Positions 45,767 to 54,482 of a stretch of 54,884 bases of DNA are shown one piece after another; position 1 is the first letter of the stretch, and every line of letters begins with the position of its first letter. The position numbers were made by a program, and so were the translations under genes. The stretch spans positions 1 to 54,884 of the forward strand of contig JAEZXP010000154.1 in assembly GCA_023419655.1 (NCBI GenBank), given 5' to 3'. Origin of the DNA: Bacillota bacterium. Lineage in GTDB: Bacteria; Bacillota; Clostridia; Lachnospirales; Lachnospiraceae. Under the pieces are notes generated by a model. That model saw nothing but the letters and a program-made list of their open reading frames with translations, did not search any database and was not told where the DNA came from.

Positions 45767-45795
45767 TTGACATTAATTTCAAACTGTGGTATCGT
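45767..45795 (+). promoter_or_regulatory. Promoter of the AbrB-type gene
   Basis: TTGACA (45767-45772), a 17-nt spacer and TATCGT (45790-45795). Another TTGACA occurs at 45751. Either would give a leader of about 95 nt before the ATG. Confidence 0.5.
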
Positions 45796-45894
45796 ATATA
45801 AATACTATATACAGAATATGTAAGCCTATTGTAATTCGTACAAGGGCGAGTATATAGTCTATCCCCATTATACCCTAGAAAAGGAGGTCAGTTT

Positions 45895-46155
45895 ATGAAA
45901 GGCACAGGAATTGTAAGAAGACTCGACGAACTGGGAAGAATCACCCTTCCTATCGAGCTGAGAAGAACGTTGGATGTGGGTGAAAGAGACCCGCTGGAGA
46001 TTTATGTTGATGAAGGAAAGATTATCCTTCAGAAATATGAGCCTACTGATATTTTTACAGGCAGTAAGGAAAATCTTATCGAATTTCACGAGAAGAAAAT
46101 CTCCAAAGACACCATTAAGGAACTGGCAATATTAGCCGGACTTATTGCTGAATAG
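45895..46155 (+). CDS. AbrB/SpoVT family transition-state regulator
   Basis: An 86-residue protein with the swapped-hairpin AbrB fold: GIVRRLDELGRITLPIELRRTLDVGERDPLEIYVDEGKIILQKY in residues 4-50. AbrB-type proteins repress stationary-phase and sporulation genes. The remaining 36 residues are helical. It is the only plus-strand gene in this part and lies next to the rsmI cluster, exactly as abrB does in Bacillus, which supports AbrB over SpoVT. The start follows AAAGGAGG. A strong terminator follows. Confidence 0.87.
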   Translation: MKGTGIVRRLDELGRITLPIELRRTLDVGERDPLEIYVDEGKIILQKYEPTDIFTGSKENLIEFHEKKISKDTIKELAILAGLIAE

Positions 46156-46168
46156 TCTACATAGTCAT

Positions 46169-46219
46169 AACCGGGGTGCCAAAAGCCATGATAACATCAT
46201 CGCTTTTGACACCCCGGTT
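46169..46219. terminator. Bidirectional terminator after the AbrB gene
   Basis: AACCGGGGTG.CAAAAGC (46169-46186) pairs with GCTTTTG.CACCCCGGTT (46202-46219), a near-perfect stem of about 17 bp with one mismatch. It separates the plus-strand AbrB gene from the minus-strand TPR/MORN gene. Confidence 0.8.
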
Positions 46220-46240
46220 ACGTTTATGGATATGTTCATA

Positions 46241-47770
46241 TTATTTCTTAAATTTCACTGCAAACTTCGTACCCTGTTTAATGCTATAATATTCTCCGGT
46301 CGGTTCATTATTAAGGTATATCTCTCCTATTACATACTCATCCGGTCTTTTTGCAGGGAGTTCCTGTCCGTTCTCATCCAAATACGTCACCGGAACCCCG
46401 TCTCTTGCCAGATAATAAACCTTTCCCTTTTCTTCATCCCCTTCATAGAAGGTCTTATACATGGTGCCGCTTTCCAAACCATATACAAACTCACCGCTGG
46501 TCTCTGTAATTTTCCGATGCCAGCTCCCGTTCCCATCTCTTTCAAGAATTTCTTCTCCGGTCTTTCCCATTCCATTCGGCATATCCAGATTCCATTCGCC
46601 CTGATAGTAATACCATTTGTAATTTTTTTCATCATCATTCAATACGAACTGAATGCCAATCCCTTCCTTCATCTTGTCTTTAAAACCGCCTGCATAGACA
46701 TTGCTTTTATCGGATATCATGATTCCGTATCCCATCATCAGGTTCATATTGCCGGAAGGGCTATAGTAAAGAGGCGCCGCCTCTGCTATCACATCAACAA
46801 AAAAACTATCCTCCATTGTATTTATTACGGCTTCTATATCCGCCACGCTAAGAGCTGCATAAAGTTCATTCAAAACCCTCTCTTTTTCTCTTCTCTGGGC
46901 GATCAATTCATTCGCTTCATTTAAGAGTTCACTGGAAGCATCACTATGATTGCTTCTTAAATAATTCTGGAGAAGGGCCTTGGCCGAATCATAGTCCTTC
47001 ATGGTAATATAAAGCCCGGCCATCTGGTTATATGCCGTATCTCTTCCCGGTATAAGCCATATGGCTTCATTATACTTTTTAAATGCTTCTTCGTAATTCT
47101 CCTGAAAGACATATTCCGAAGCACTCTCAAGGATTTCATTATATTTTACATCCTTAAGGCTGGCTTCCACCTTATTCATCATTTCATTCAGCTTCTCTGA
47201 TTCCGTTAAGGCTAGCCCATCCTGTATTTCTTCCTTTGCCAAATCATATTTTTCCATTGCCATATAGGATTCTACTATTTTTAGATAGGGAATATCCGAC
47301 CTGCTTTTAACCTGCTTTGCCTTCTCGTATTCATCAATGGCCTTGTTATATTCTCCGTTGGAATAATAGGTATCTCCAAAGGATATTAATTGATAAAAGC
47401 CATAGTCTGTCTTTCTGGCGGTTATCTCCTCAATCTTTTCTTTAACAGCCGTCGTTTTTTGGGCCTCATAGATGCTTCTTAAAACCTCAAGGGCTTTATC
47501 ATAATTATGGATTTCACTGTAGGCTTCGGCCAGGCCTATGGATAAAAACTCCTTGTCACCATATTTCATCGACATGGCCTTTTGATAGGACTCGATTGCA
47601 TTCTCGAAGCTTCCTGCCTCCAGATATTTCTGTGCCATTACCACCTGCTCGTCATATTTTTTTCTTGTCCTGTAGATACTATAGATAGATATGGCAACCA
47701 GTAAAATTATAAAGATAAATACAATCAGTATCCATTTTATCTTCTTCCAGTGTACTATTCGATTAAGCAT
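46241..47770 (-). CDS. Membrane-anchored TPR and MORN-like repeat protein
   Basis: A 509-residue protein. One N-terminal membrane helix (about 12-32) is followed by TPR repeats from about 40 to 290 (for example AGSFENAIESYQKAM, NGEYNKAIDEYEKAK and EEAFKKYNEAIWLIPG). A C-terminal region from about 345 has MORN-like beta units (NVYAGGFKDKMKEGIGIQF, YQGEWNLDMPNGMGK, TSGEFVYGLESGTM). The pattern suits a scaffold at the membrane. The start overlaps the rsmI stop by 16 nt, so it is translationally linked to that operon. Function unknown. Confidence 0.8.
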   Translation of the reverse strand: MLNRIVHWKKIKWILIVFIFIILLVAISIYSIYRTRKKYDEQVVMAQKYLEAGSFENAIESYQKAMSMKYGDKEFLSIGLAEAYSEIHNYDKALEVLRSIYEAQKTTAVKEKIEEITARKTDYGFYQLISFGDTYYSNGEYNKAIDEYEKAKQVKSRSDIPYLKIVESYMAMEKYDLAKEEIQDGLALTESEKLNEMMNKVEASLKDVKYNEILESASEYVFQENYEEAFKKYNEAIWLIPGRDTAYNQMAGLYITMKDYDSAKALLQNYLRSNHSDASSELLNEANELIAQRREKERVLNELYAALSVADIEAVINTMEDSFFVDVIAEAAPLYYSPSGNMNLMMGYGIMISDKSNVYAGGFKDKMKEGIGIQFVLNDDEKNYKWYYYQGEWNLDMPNGMGKTGEEILERDGNGSWHRKITETSGEFVYGLESGTMYKTFYEGDEEKGKVYYLARDGVPVTYLDENGQELPAKRPDEYVIGEIYLNNEPTGEYYSIKQGTKFAVKFKK

Positions 47771-48594
47771 TGATACACCTCCCGCTTACTGATTCCCCGG
47801 TCTTTTGCCACCGCTTTCATAGCCTCTTTTTTATCGAGTCCCTGCTCGGTATATATCTTCATGTGTTCAGGAATGGCTATCTCCTCCCAGCGGCTCTTCT
47901 TTTCTATTTCCTGCTCCTCATAGGACCTTCCTTCAATAATCAGTACATATTCCCCTTTTGGCTCTGTGCTGTCATAAGTGGCCATTGCAGCATCCAGCGT
48001 TGTTCTCCATATGGTTTCATGAATTTTTGTAAGCTCCCTGACAACCGTAACAGCCCGGTTACCTAAGGTGCCGTATAGCTCCTTCAGGGTCTTTTTAAGC
48101 CTGTGGGGGGCCTCATACAGAATAATTGTCCGGGTATCATTCGCAATCTCGGCAAGTATCTGCTGCCTTTCCTTCTTATCTGAAGGAAGAAAGGCTTCAA
48201 ATACAAACCTTCTTGTAGAAAGACCGGATAGGGTAAGTCCGGTAATCAGGGCACAGGGTCCCGGAAGAGAGGTGATTTCAATTCCGGCTTCATATGCCTG
48301 CTTAACGATTTCCTCACCCGGGTCGGAAATTGCCGGTGTTCCTGCGTCCGTAATAAGGGCAATGTTCTTGCCCTCTGTCAGCTGCCCGACCAGATATCTT
48401 GCCTTATCTACCTTATTATGTTCATGATAGCTCGTCATCGGTGTCTTGATTTCATAATGATTTAACAGCTTTATGCTATGCCTTGTATCCTCCGCAGCAA
48501 TTAAATCCACCTCTTTCAGCGTCCTTACAACCCTGAAGGTTATGTCCTCAAGATTTCCGATGGGCGTTGCACACAGATATAATTTGCCTGACAT
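47755..48594 (-). CDS. rsmI: 16S rRNA (cytidine-1402-2'-O)-methyltransferase
   Basis: A 279-residue tetrapyrrole-methylase-fold enzyme with CATPIGNLEDITFR at the start, VDLIAAEDTRHS, LITDAGTPAISDPG (SAM site), LPGPCALITGLTLSG and VVRELTKIHE, all typical of RsmI. It methylates C1402 of 16S rRNA near the decoding centre. The start at 48594 has AAAGG upstream; the longer frame adds 16 residues not seen in the family. It lies next to trmN6, as in Bacillus (yabB-yabC). Confidence 0.95.
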   Translation of the reverse strand: MSGKLYLCATPIGNLEDITFRVVRTLKEVDLIAAEDTRHSIKLLNHYEIKTPMTSYHEHNKVDKARYLVGQLTEGKNIALITDAGTPAISDPGEEIVKQAYEAGIEITSLPGPCALITGLTLSGLSTRRFVFEAFLPSDKKERQQILAEIANDTRTIILYEAPHRLKKTLKELYGTLGNRAVTVVRELTKIHETIWRTTLDAAMATYDSTEPKGEYVLIIEGRSYEEQEIEKKSRWEEIAIPEHMKIYTEQGLDKKEAMKAVAKDRGISKREVYQCLIE

Positions 48595-48653
48595 CTTTTT
48601 ATGCCTTTCCCGGATTTTATTCATCCCGTTAATCTTTTTCATATCACTGCATC

Positions 48654-49418
48654 TTAATGATTGTAACCATATATCTCAAGTATTTCATCCGTATAGGTGC
48701 CCGGCTCCTTATATACAATTAAAGGAGCTTCCATTACGAGGTTTTTGCCTCCGCCCTTAACACATTCTACAAGAATCATATTCGGTTCCTTGTCAATGTA
48801 CGGATAAACCAGCCTCATTCTCTTTGCCTCCAGCTTATGCCTGGAGCATGTATTCATAATCTCTACCAATCGAAACGGTCTGTGAACCATATAAAATCTG
48901 CCGCTCTGCTTTAATGTCCCGGCAGCCTCACGAATCACATCCTCCAGATTACAGAGTATCTCATGCCTCGCTATCGCCCTTGAAGGGTCCTTATTGATGA
49001 TACCATGGCTATGATTCATATAGGGCGGATTACTTGTAACAACATCAAAGGAAGCCACTCCAAATAGCTTAGAGGCCTCCTTGATATCTCCGTCCACAAT
49101 ATCAATTTTATCTTCCAGTTTGTTCAGCCTGACACTTCGTCTGGCCATATCCGCACTTGTTTCCTGTATCTCCAGCCCGGTAAAGTGCCCTCCTAAGGTC
49201 TTTGCCTCCAGAAGTATCGGTATAATTCCGGTTCCCGTACCAAGGTCAAGTACCCTTTCACCCGAAAGTACCCTAACGAACCCCGATAACAATACCGCAT
49301 CCATTCCAAAGCAAAATTGCTCTGTATTTTGAATTATTTTATAATTATTTCTGTGAAGCTCATCCAATCTTTCTCCGGGCTTTAATAATCCGTTTGAACT
49401 ATCCATACTATTCGTCAT
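48654..49418 (-). CDS. trmN6: tRNA1(Val) N6-adenine-37 methyltransferase-like protein
   Basis: A 254-residue class I methyltransferase with VLDLGTGTGIIPILLEAK (motif I) and TSNPPYMNHS (catalytic NPPY), the TrmN6/YfiC/YabB pattern. It methylates the exocyclic amine of adenosine 37 in tRNA(Val) in E. coli; the Firmicute substrate is inferred. The start at 49418 overlaps ricT by 11 nt; a second ATG at 49406 directly after the ricT stop is an alternative. It is in the holB-ricT-trmN6-rsmI cluster. Confidence 0.9.
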   Translation of the reverse strand: MTNSMDSSNGLLKPGERLDELHRNNYKIIQNTEQFCFGMDAVLLSGFVRVLSGERVLDLGTGTGIIPILLEAKTLGGHFTGLEIQETSADMARRSVRLNKLEDKIDIVDGDIKEASKLFGVASFDVVTSNPPYMNHSHGIINKDPSRAIARHEILCNLEDVIREAAGTLKQSGRFYMVHRPFRLVEIMNTCSRHKLEAKRMRLVYPYIDKEPNMILVECVKGGGKNLVMEAPLIVYKEPGTYTDEILEIYGYNH

Positions 49419-50319
49419 CCAAAAGGGATTTGCCTTCCTTTTTCTCCAGAAGCTCCAGCTCCCTTAATTCTTCATCCTCTATATTCACTCTGTCTCTCTT
49501 TTTCTTTGGTCTGAAAATCAAATCCTCTACCTTATATTCGCGGACTTCCTTTTCGTCATTATCCAAGGTGACAATAATCTTGACAAGCTGCTTTAATACA
49601 CTGACGCTCTGAACCTCACCCTTTAGATGGTCCTTCGTGTGTACAAAATCTCCCACATCCGGAAGCTTTGCATTCAGCTCCTCGTAGGCCTCCTGCTCAT
49701 TCTTTAAGCAGCACATTAGCCGGCCGCATACACCGGATATTTTTGTGGGGTTAAGGGAAAGATTCTGCTCCTTTGCCATCTTAATCGATACCGGTGCGAA
49801 TTCCGATAAATGGGTATTGCAGCAGAGTGTCCTTCCGCAGATTCCGATTCCTCCGACAATTTTCGTCTCGTCTCTGACGCCAATCTGTCTAAGCTCAATT
49901 CGGGTCTTAAAGACCGATGCCAAATCCTTTACCAATTCCCTGAAATCGATTCTTCCGTCTGCGGTAAAATAAAACAGCACCTTGTTGTTATCAAATGTAT
50001 ATTCCGAATCAATAAGCTTCATCTCAAGACCGTGCTTTCTAATCTTTTCAAGACAAATCTGGAAAGCCTCTTTTTCTTTTTCCTTATTCTTTCGTTCGGT
50101 CTTGTCATCCTCGGCTGTCGCCTGGCGGATAACCGGCTTCAGGGGCTGGATGATTTTATCGTCCTCCACCTGTCTAAAGCCCAGTACGACCGTACCGTAT
50201 TCTATCCCTCTTGCTGTTTCGACAATCACATTGTCTCCCTGCTTTATATCAAATCCTGCCGGGTCAAAATAATAGATTTTCCCTGCACTTCGGAATCTCA
50301 CTCCTATAACATTAACCAT
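49408..50319 (-). CDS. ricT: RicT (YaaT) PSP1-domain protein
   Basis: A 303-residue protein with the PSP1 C-terminal domain: VIGVRFRSAGKIYYFDPAG at the start, then GGIGICGRTLCCNTHL and SGVCGRLMCCLKNEQEAYEEL. These Cys motifs hold a 4Fe-4S cluster in the Ric complex (RicT with RicA and RicF), which guides RNase Y processing, sporulation and competence in Bacillus. RicA and RicF are not in the window. The start overlaps holB by 8 nt behind AAAGGAG. Residues after about 260 are charged. Confidence 0.95.
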   Translation of the reverse strand: MVNVIGVRFRSAGKIYYFDPAGFDIKQGDNVIVETARGIEYGTVVLGFRQVEDDKIIQPLKPVIRQATAEDDKTERKNKEKEKEAFQICLEKIRKHGLEMKLIDSEYTFDNNKVLFYFTADGRIDFRELVKDLASVFKTRIELRQIGVRDETKIVGGIGICGRTLCCNTHLSEFAPVSIKMAKEQNLSLNPTKISGVCGRLMCCLKNEQEAYEELNAKLPDVGDFVHTKDHLKGEVQSVSVLKQLVKIIVTLDNDEKEVREYKVEDLIFRPKKKRDRVNIEDEELRELELLEKKEGKSLLDDE

Positions 50320-51307
50320 TATAATTCTCCTTTATACTAAGCAGCATTAATTCTATCGTAATATCCAGATTAACATTCGCTTTTAATTTGGTTTTTGCTT
50401 CTTCCATTGCTTTTATTGTGTTTTCTATCTCATCATAGGCTCGGATGTTTGCCTGCTTTCTTATTATCTGAAATTCATCCTTAAATAATAACACGTTGGG
50501 GTCATTTGTTGCCTTAAGCATAAGAACATCTCTAAACCACAGCATCATTAAATCAATATAATCATTTATATCCGCCTTATTCTCCGAGATTGTCTTTATC
50601 CCCGATACGATTTCATGGAGCTTCATATCATCCATGTATCTTAGAATATGAAAGATATTCTCCTTCTTAGTTTCAAAATCCTCCGAAGAGGCATATCTTA
50701 TGGCTTTGCCCACATTTCCGCCGCTAAAGCCTGCTGCTATATCCGCTGCATAATCCGGAATCTGAAGCTTTGCCATCAGATGTTCCTTAATCCGCTGTCT
50801 TTCCACAGGCTTTAAATCCAGAATAACGCACCTGGACAAAATCGTGGGCAGAAGATTCTGGATGCTGCGGACAAGCAATAATATTATAGCATATTCCGGT
50901 GGTTCTTCGATTGTTTTGAGTAAGGCATTCTGCGCATTTTCCGTCATTTTATCAGCAGAATCGATAATATATATCTTATACGGACTCTGATACGGCTTCA
51001 CCTGTATATCCGCATTCACCTGGGTCCGGATATCATCCACGCCTATGCTGGCTTTTGAGGGGGTTATCCACAATATGTCCGGCTGATTTCCACTCTCCGT
51101 CTGTACACAAGACTTACAGCTGTTGCAGGGGTTCATCCCTTTCTCCATGCACTGCAAGGTCTTTGCAAAGGTCATGGCCAGCGATTTCTTTCCCATGCCT
51201 TCTTCTCCATGAAAAATATATGCGTGGGAAATCTTCCCTGAGCTTATCGCATTCTGCAAATGTTTTATAATCGCTTCATTCCCAATAATTTCGGTAAAAT
51301 CCTGCAT
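50312..51307 (-). CDS. holB: DNA polymerase III subunit delta prime
   Basis: A 331-residue clamp-loader subunit. It has FTEIIGNEAIIKHLQNAI, a P-loop-like HGEEGMGKKSLAM, the four-Cys zinc motif CMEKGMNPCNSCKSC, and the SRC-containing LLPTILSRCVILDL. It helps load the sliding clamp at replication. The frame reaches 51337, but the ATG at 51307 follows GGAG 7 nt upstream. Placement between yaaR and ricT is the standard Firmicute order. Confidence 0.94.
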   Translation of the reverse strand: MQDFTEIIGNEAIIKHLQNAISSGKISHAYIFHGEEGMGKKSLAMTFAKTLQCMEKGMNPCNSCKSCVQTESGNQPDILWITPSKASIGVDDIRTQVNADIQVKPYQSPYKIYIIDSADKMTENAQNALLKTIEEPPEYAIILLLVRSIQNLLPTILSRCVILDLKPVERQRIKEHLMAKLQIPDYAADIAAGFSGGNVGKAIRYASSEDFETKKENIFHILRYMDDMKLHEIVSGIKTISENKADINDYIDLMMLWFRDVLMLKATNDPNVLLFKDEFQIIRKQANIRAYDEIENTIKAMEEAKTKLKANVNLDITIELMLLSIKENYNG

Positions 51308-51369
51308 ATACATTCTCCATTCCGGCCAGGGCTGCATGCCTGACCATCCGCATGTCTGATTACACCTGT

Positions 51370-51810
51370 TTATGTCATTATATCAATTAGCAATCCTCGA
51401 ATTTCGTCGATTTTGTTAAGGATAAGCAGATGGTCTTTTTCATCCTTAATCAGTTCCAGAGCCAGCTCGTCCAGCTCCTTATTGACCAGCTTAATCATTG
51501 TATATACTCTGTGTCTGCCCTTTCTGTCAAGAAAGTTCTCTCTTGTAAACTTGTGAGACCTGCTTACAATCTCATTCATGAATTCCCTGATTAATTCTCT
51601 ATAGTGCCTCATATCCCGCACGTCCATATGCTTACCCAGCTTCTTGCCCTGGGCCGCTATCTCATCCAGCATCAGATTAAGCCTTGCCTGCAGGGTCTGG
51701 TCCTCCATATGAGAAATAAGCGTGAATTTAAAAGAACCATCCGTTTCCTGCACCGGAGGCTTTGATGTGGGTTGATTCACCTGTTGTGTCTGATTTATTT
51801 TAATATCCAT
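51370..51810 (-). CDS. yaaR: YaaR family protein
   Basis: A 146-residue helical protein of the YaaR (DUF327) family: MDIKINQTQQVNQ, then FKFTLISHMEDQTLQARLNLMLDEIAAQGKKLG, VRDMRHYRELIREFMNEIV and the C-terminal NKELDELALELIKDEKDHLLILNKIDEIRGLLID. The role is unknown, though it lies consistently in the tmk-holB cluster. The start at 51810 follows AAAGGAG. It lies 62 nt from holB. Confidence 0.88.
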   Translation of the reverse strand: MDIKINQTQQVNQPTSKPPVQETDGSFKFTLISHMEDQTLQARLNLMLDEIAAQGKKLGKHMDVRDMRHYRELIREFMNEIVSRSHKFTRENFLDRKGRHRVYTMIKLVNKELDELALELIKDEKDHLLILNKIDEIRGLLIDIMT

Positions 51811-51881
51811 TGATTTTACTCCTTTTGTGGTACACAAATAAGCCTGTGTTTATATCTTACCACAAACGGTTCAAATTTACA

Positions 51882-52463
51882 TTATTTTTTTATATCGTCG
51901 ATAATCTCCTGCAGACAGATATTGATATCCATATTCACATACCGTTTGGTTATCCCATACCGGGCTATATTCTCTTCGGAGAAATCCTCATCATCCGCAA
52001 GAAATCTCCTGCATAATTCCGCATACTTTGGCTCTTCCTGCTTCTGCTCCCTGCGAAGGGCCCGCATAAGCCTTATTCCGTCTTCTACTTCAATATAGAG
52101 GGGTACTACCCTGTCTCTTCCGAAATAATCCCGTATCTGTCCATAGCTGTACAAGGTTCCATGCATGATATAATCGTATTTATCCAAATCAATCTGGCCA
52201 TCGTTAACGGTAAAATAATGCCACTCACCATGAATCGTATCATATGAGCGGTGTTCGATTATCTTGTTCTGTGCTTCCAGCTCCCTAAGCCTTGCTTCAT
52301 CGACAAAATAATATTCTACTCCGTCTGTCTCCGAATGCCGGATTGGCCTTGTGGTATACATGGTAACGGTTTTTAACTCCAGCTGCGGATTTTCTAAAAG
52401 CTTCTTGAATATGGTATCCTTGCCGGTTGCGCTCTTTCCTATGATGATATATATTTTGGACAT
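51882..52463 (-). CDS. Guanylate kinase-like protein
   Basis: A 193-residue P-loop kinase. Walker A is GKSATGKDT (residues 9-17), followed by TVTMYTTRPIRHSETDGVEYYFVDEARLRELE, the GMP-binding pattern of guanylate kinase, then variant segments (HGTLYSYGQIRDY) and a helical end. The family normally phosphorylates GMP. Divergence from Gmk (Walker A SGPSGxGKGT-type) suggests a different substrate or a specialised Clostridial branch. The start follows AAGGGG and lies 1 nt after the stop of the GGDEF gene. In Bacillus tmk stands here. Confidence 0.8.
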   Translation of the reverse strand: MSKIYIIIGKSATGKDTIFKKLLENPQLELKTVTMYTTRPIRHSETDGVEYYFVDEARLRELEAQNKIIEHRSYDTIHGEWHYFTVNDGQIDLDKYDYIMHGTLYSYGQIRDYFGRDRVVPLYIEVEDGIRLMRALRREQKQEEPKYAELCRRFLADDEDFSEENIARYGITKRYVNMDINICLQEIIDDIKK

Positions 52464-52464
52464 C

Positions 52465-54369
52465 TTACTTACCCCTTCTTTTCTTACGCTTTTCATCCTT
52501 TTGATAATACATTCTGCTATCGGCAACACTCAGACACTCTTCCAGCTTCGTATCCTCATCTACCTGTGTAATACTCCATCCGTAGCTTATACTAATCTCA
52601 TGCTTATTGGACACGCTCTGATTGAATTTCTTCATCGCATTCTCGAATTTTGTAACAAACTGCTTCATCTTTTTGTCATCATATTCCACACCGATAACCG
52701 AATACTCATCCCCGCCCATTCGTATGCATATCTCATCATCCTCGGAAGCATTCATAAGGGCATCCGCTACTATCTTAATCGCCAGGTCCCCCTGCGCATG
52801 GCCAAAATCATCATTTATCTCCTTTAAATTGTCCATGTCTGCGCTAAATACCATGATACTGCTATGGTTTTCCCTGCTTTGCTCCAGATATTTTTGTCCC
52901 AGGGTATGAAGCGCTCTTCTGTTATACAGACCGGTCAGTTCATCTTTAACCGACATATCCTCCAGTTCATATACAAGCCGGTTCAGCTCGCTGTGTATTT
53001 TTATATTCTCAAGGGCGTTGCATACATTAATAAGCCATCCCTGATAGGAAGATTTATAGGCCTGAAACCGTTCAAAGCTAATTGCAGCATAGCCATAACA
53101 TTTTTCCTGATGATGCAGCATATTGAAGTAGAAAAACTGCGGCTCTTCATCCATGTAAACCGACGGCAGCAGCTCCTTAATATTAAAATCCACTTTTTCC
53201 AGCCATACCCGGTTCTTTAACCCTACTTCCATGGTGACCTGCCCGTTTCTCGTTATTGTATCAAAATCCAGACTGTTATTATGTCTATCCCACCCTCTGA
53301 ACAGGCACATATAGAATGAAGAGAAGCCTTCATTCAGGTAGGTATAGTGGGATAATTTGTGATTCAGCTCTTCCTGCGTCGTGGTTCCTGTTAAGTCAAT
53401 TGACATATAGGCATTGTCTGATATGGATTTGTCTTTATCCTCTGTTTCGTTAATGAGATGGTTCCTTCTTCTTAGAACGTTCTCCGCATTATCTTTTATC
53501 TTGCATCCGCAGGATTCTCTTATATAGGTTATACTTTTCAGATAGGTTGTACTTTCAAGGGGAATTCCCTGGTTATGCATATTAATCTTATCGACCGCTT
53601 CCATTCCCATATCAAATACAGGCATTCCCACTGTTGTAATCGGAGGCATAAAGTCTAAGGATATGCTGATGTTGTCGCAGCCGGTTACCGCCATATCCCG
53701 CGGAACCAAAACTCCCCGTTCCGCAAGAGCATTGCATACGGCCATCGCCATATAATCATTGGCACAGATAATCGCTTCCGGACGCTTCGCCGGGTCAGCC
53801 AGCCACTTTTCCACTGCTTCGCCGGCAGATTTCTTCCAGAAATCTCCGTAATAAATTCTGTCCTCTTCTACCGGGATACCGTTCTCCTTAAGAATTCTAC
53901 GATAGGTGTTCAGCCTTTGTATGGATACGGGGTTATCCTTTGGCCCTGTAAGAAAGTTAAGCTTTGTGTAGTTGTGAAGATTGATAAGATGTTGTATTAT
54001 ATCATCTAATGAGGTTCCCTCATCCATAAGGACATTATAGTATTCTCCCAGTCCGTGTCTTACACTGACAACGGGGCATTTGCTGTACTTTTTTATGTTC
54101 CCGGCAATATTGGATTTAAAATCCCTGACATGCATCGTGTCCGGAAGCATGATAATTCCTGCTAAATCAGAGTATATCGGAAAATCGGCAATATTGCATT
54201 CTCCAACCTCATATTTTAGCTCTCCATAACCGACAAAATTAGAAAATATCGCTACATTATATCCCAAATCATAGGCTCTGCTGCAAATACCTCTGCACAG
54301 CAAATCCTGAAACTCATGATGAGCCTGGGTAGCGTATACTCCTATTGTTTTCCGTCCGTTTCCAAGCAT
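52465..54369 (-). CDS. Substrate-binding-fold diguanylate cyclase
   Basis: A 634-residue protein with a LacI/periplasmic-binding-like N-terminal domain (about 8-290; IGVYATQAHHEFQDLLCRGI, IICANDYMAMAVCNALAERG and VTGCDNI), lacking the helix-turn-helix and signal peptide, so it is a cytoplasmic ligand sensor. A linker region (about 300-455) follows, then a GGDEF domain (about 470-630) with LTGLYNRRALH and MGGDEYSVIG. GGDEY departs slightly from GGDEF but looks catalytic. No I-site RxxD is seen. It probably makes c-di-GMP in response to a small sugar-like ligand. The start at 54369 has GGGG upstream. Confidence 0.85.
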   Translation of the reverse strand: MLGNGRKTIGVYATQAHHEFQDLLCRGICSRAYDLGYNVAIFSNFVGYGELKYEVGECNIADFPIYSDLAGIIMLPDTMHVRDFKSNIAGNIKKYSKCPVVSVRHGLGEYYNVLMDEGTSLDDIIQHLINLHNYTKLNFLTGPKDNPVSIQRLNTYRRILKENGIPVEEDRIYYGDFWKKSAGEAVEKWLADPAKRPEAIICANDYMAMAVCNALAERGVLVPRDMAVTGCDNISISLDFMPPITTVGMPVFDMGMEAVDKINMHNQGIPLESTTYLKSITYIRESCGCKIKDNAENVLRRRNHLINETEDKDKSISDNAYMSIDLTGTTTQEELNHKLSHYTYLNEGFSSFYMCLFRGWDRHNNSLDFDTITRNGQVTMEVGLKNRVWLEKVDFNIKELLPSVYMDEEPQFFYFNMLHHQEKCYGYAAISFERFQAYKSSYQGWLINVCNALENIKIHSELNRLVYELEDMSVKDELTGLYNRRALHTLGQKYLEQSRENHSSIMVFSADMDNLKEINDDFGHAQGDLAIKIVADALMNASEDDEICIRMGGDEYSVIGVEYDDKKMKQFVTKFENAMKKFNQSVSNKHEISISYGWSITQVDEDTKLEECLSVADSRMYYQKDEKRKKRRGK

Positions 54370-54426
54370 ATTTTCATCCCCAATCCTGTTTCTGCACAAG
54401 GCATCAGCAAATATTTATCAGTCGTT

Positions 54427-54466
54427 AAAAAAACCTCAGCCATCACTTTTAAGTATCCAGCCGAGG
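54427..54466 (-). terminator. Intrinsic terminator of the partial GGDEF gene
   Basis: CCTCGGCT (54466-54459) pairs with GGCTGAGG (54441-54434), allowing G-U pairs, with a 17-nt loop and then TTTTTTT on the minus strand. Confidence 0.75.
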
Positions 54467-54482
54467 CTATATTTGCCTTACA

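Noticed and set aside
46145..46924. 259-residue plus-strand open frame following the AbrB gene
   Set aside because: It runs through the terminator and lies antisense to the well-supported TPR/MORN gene; its protein has no recognisable pattern.
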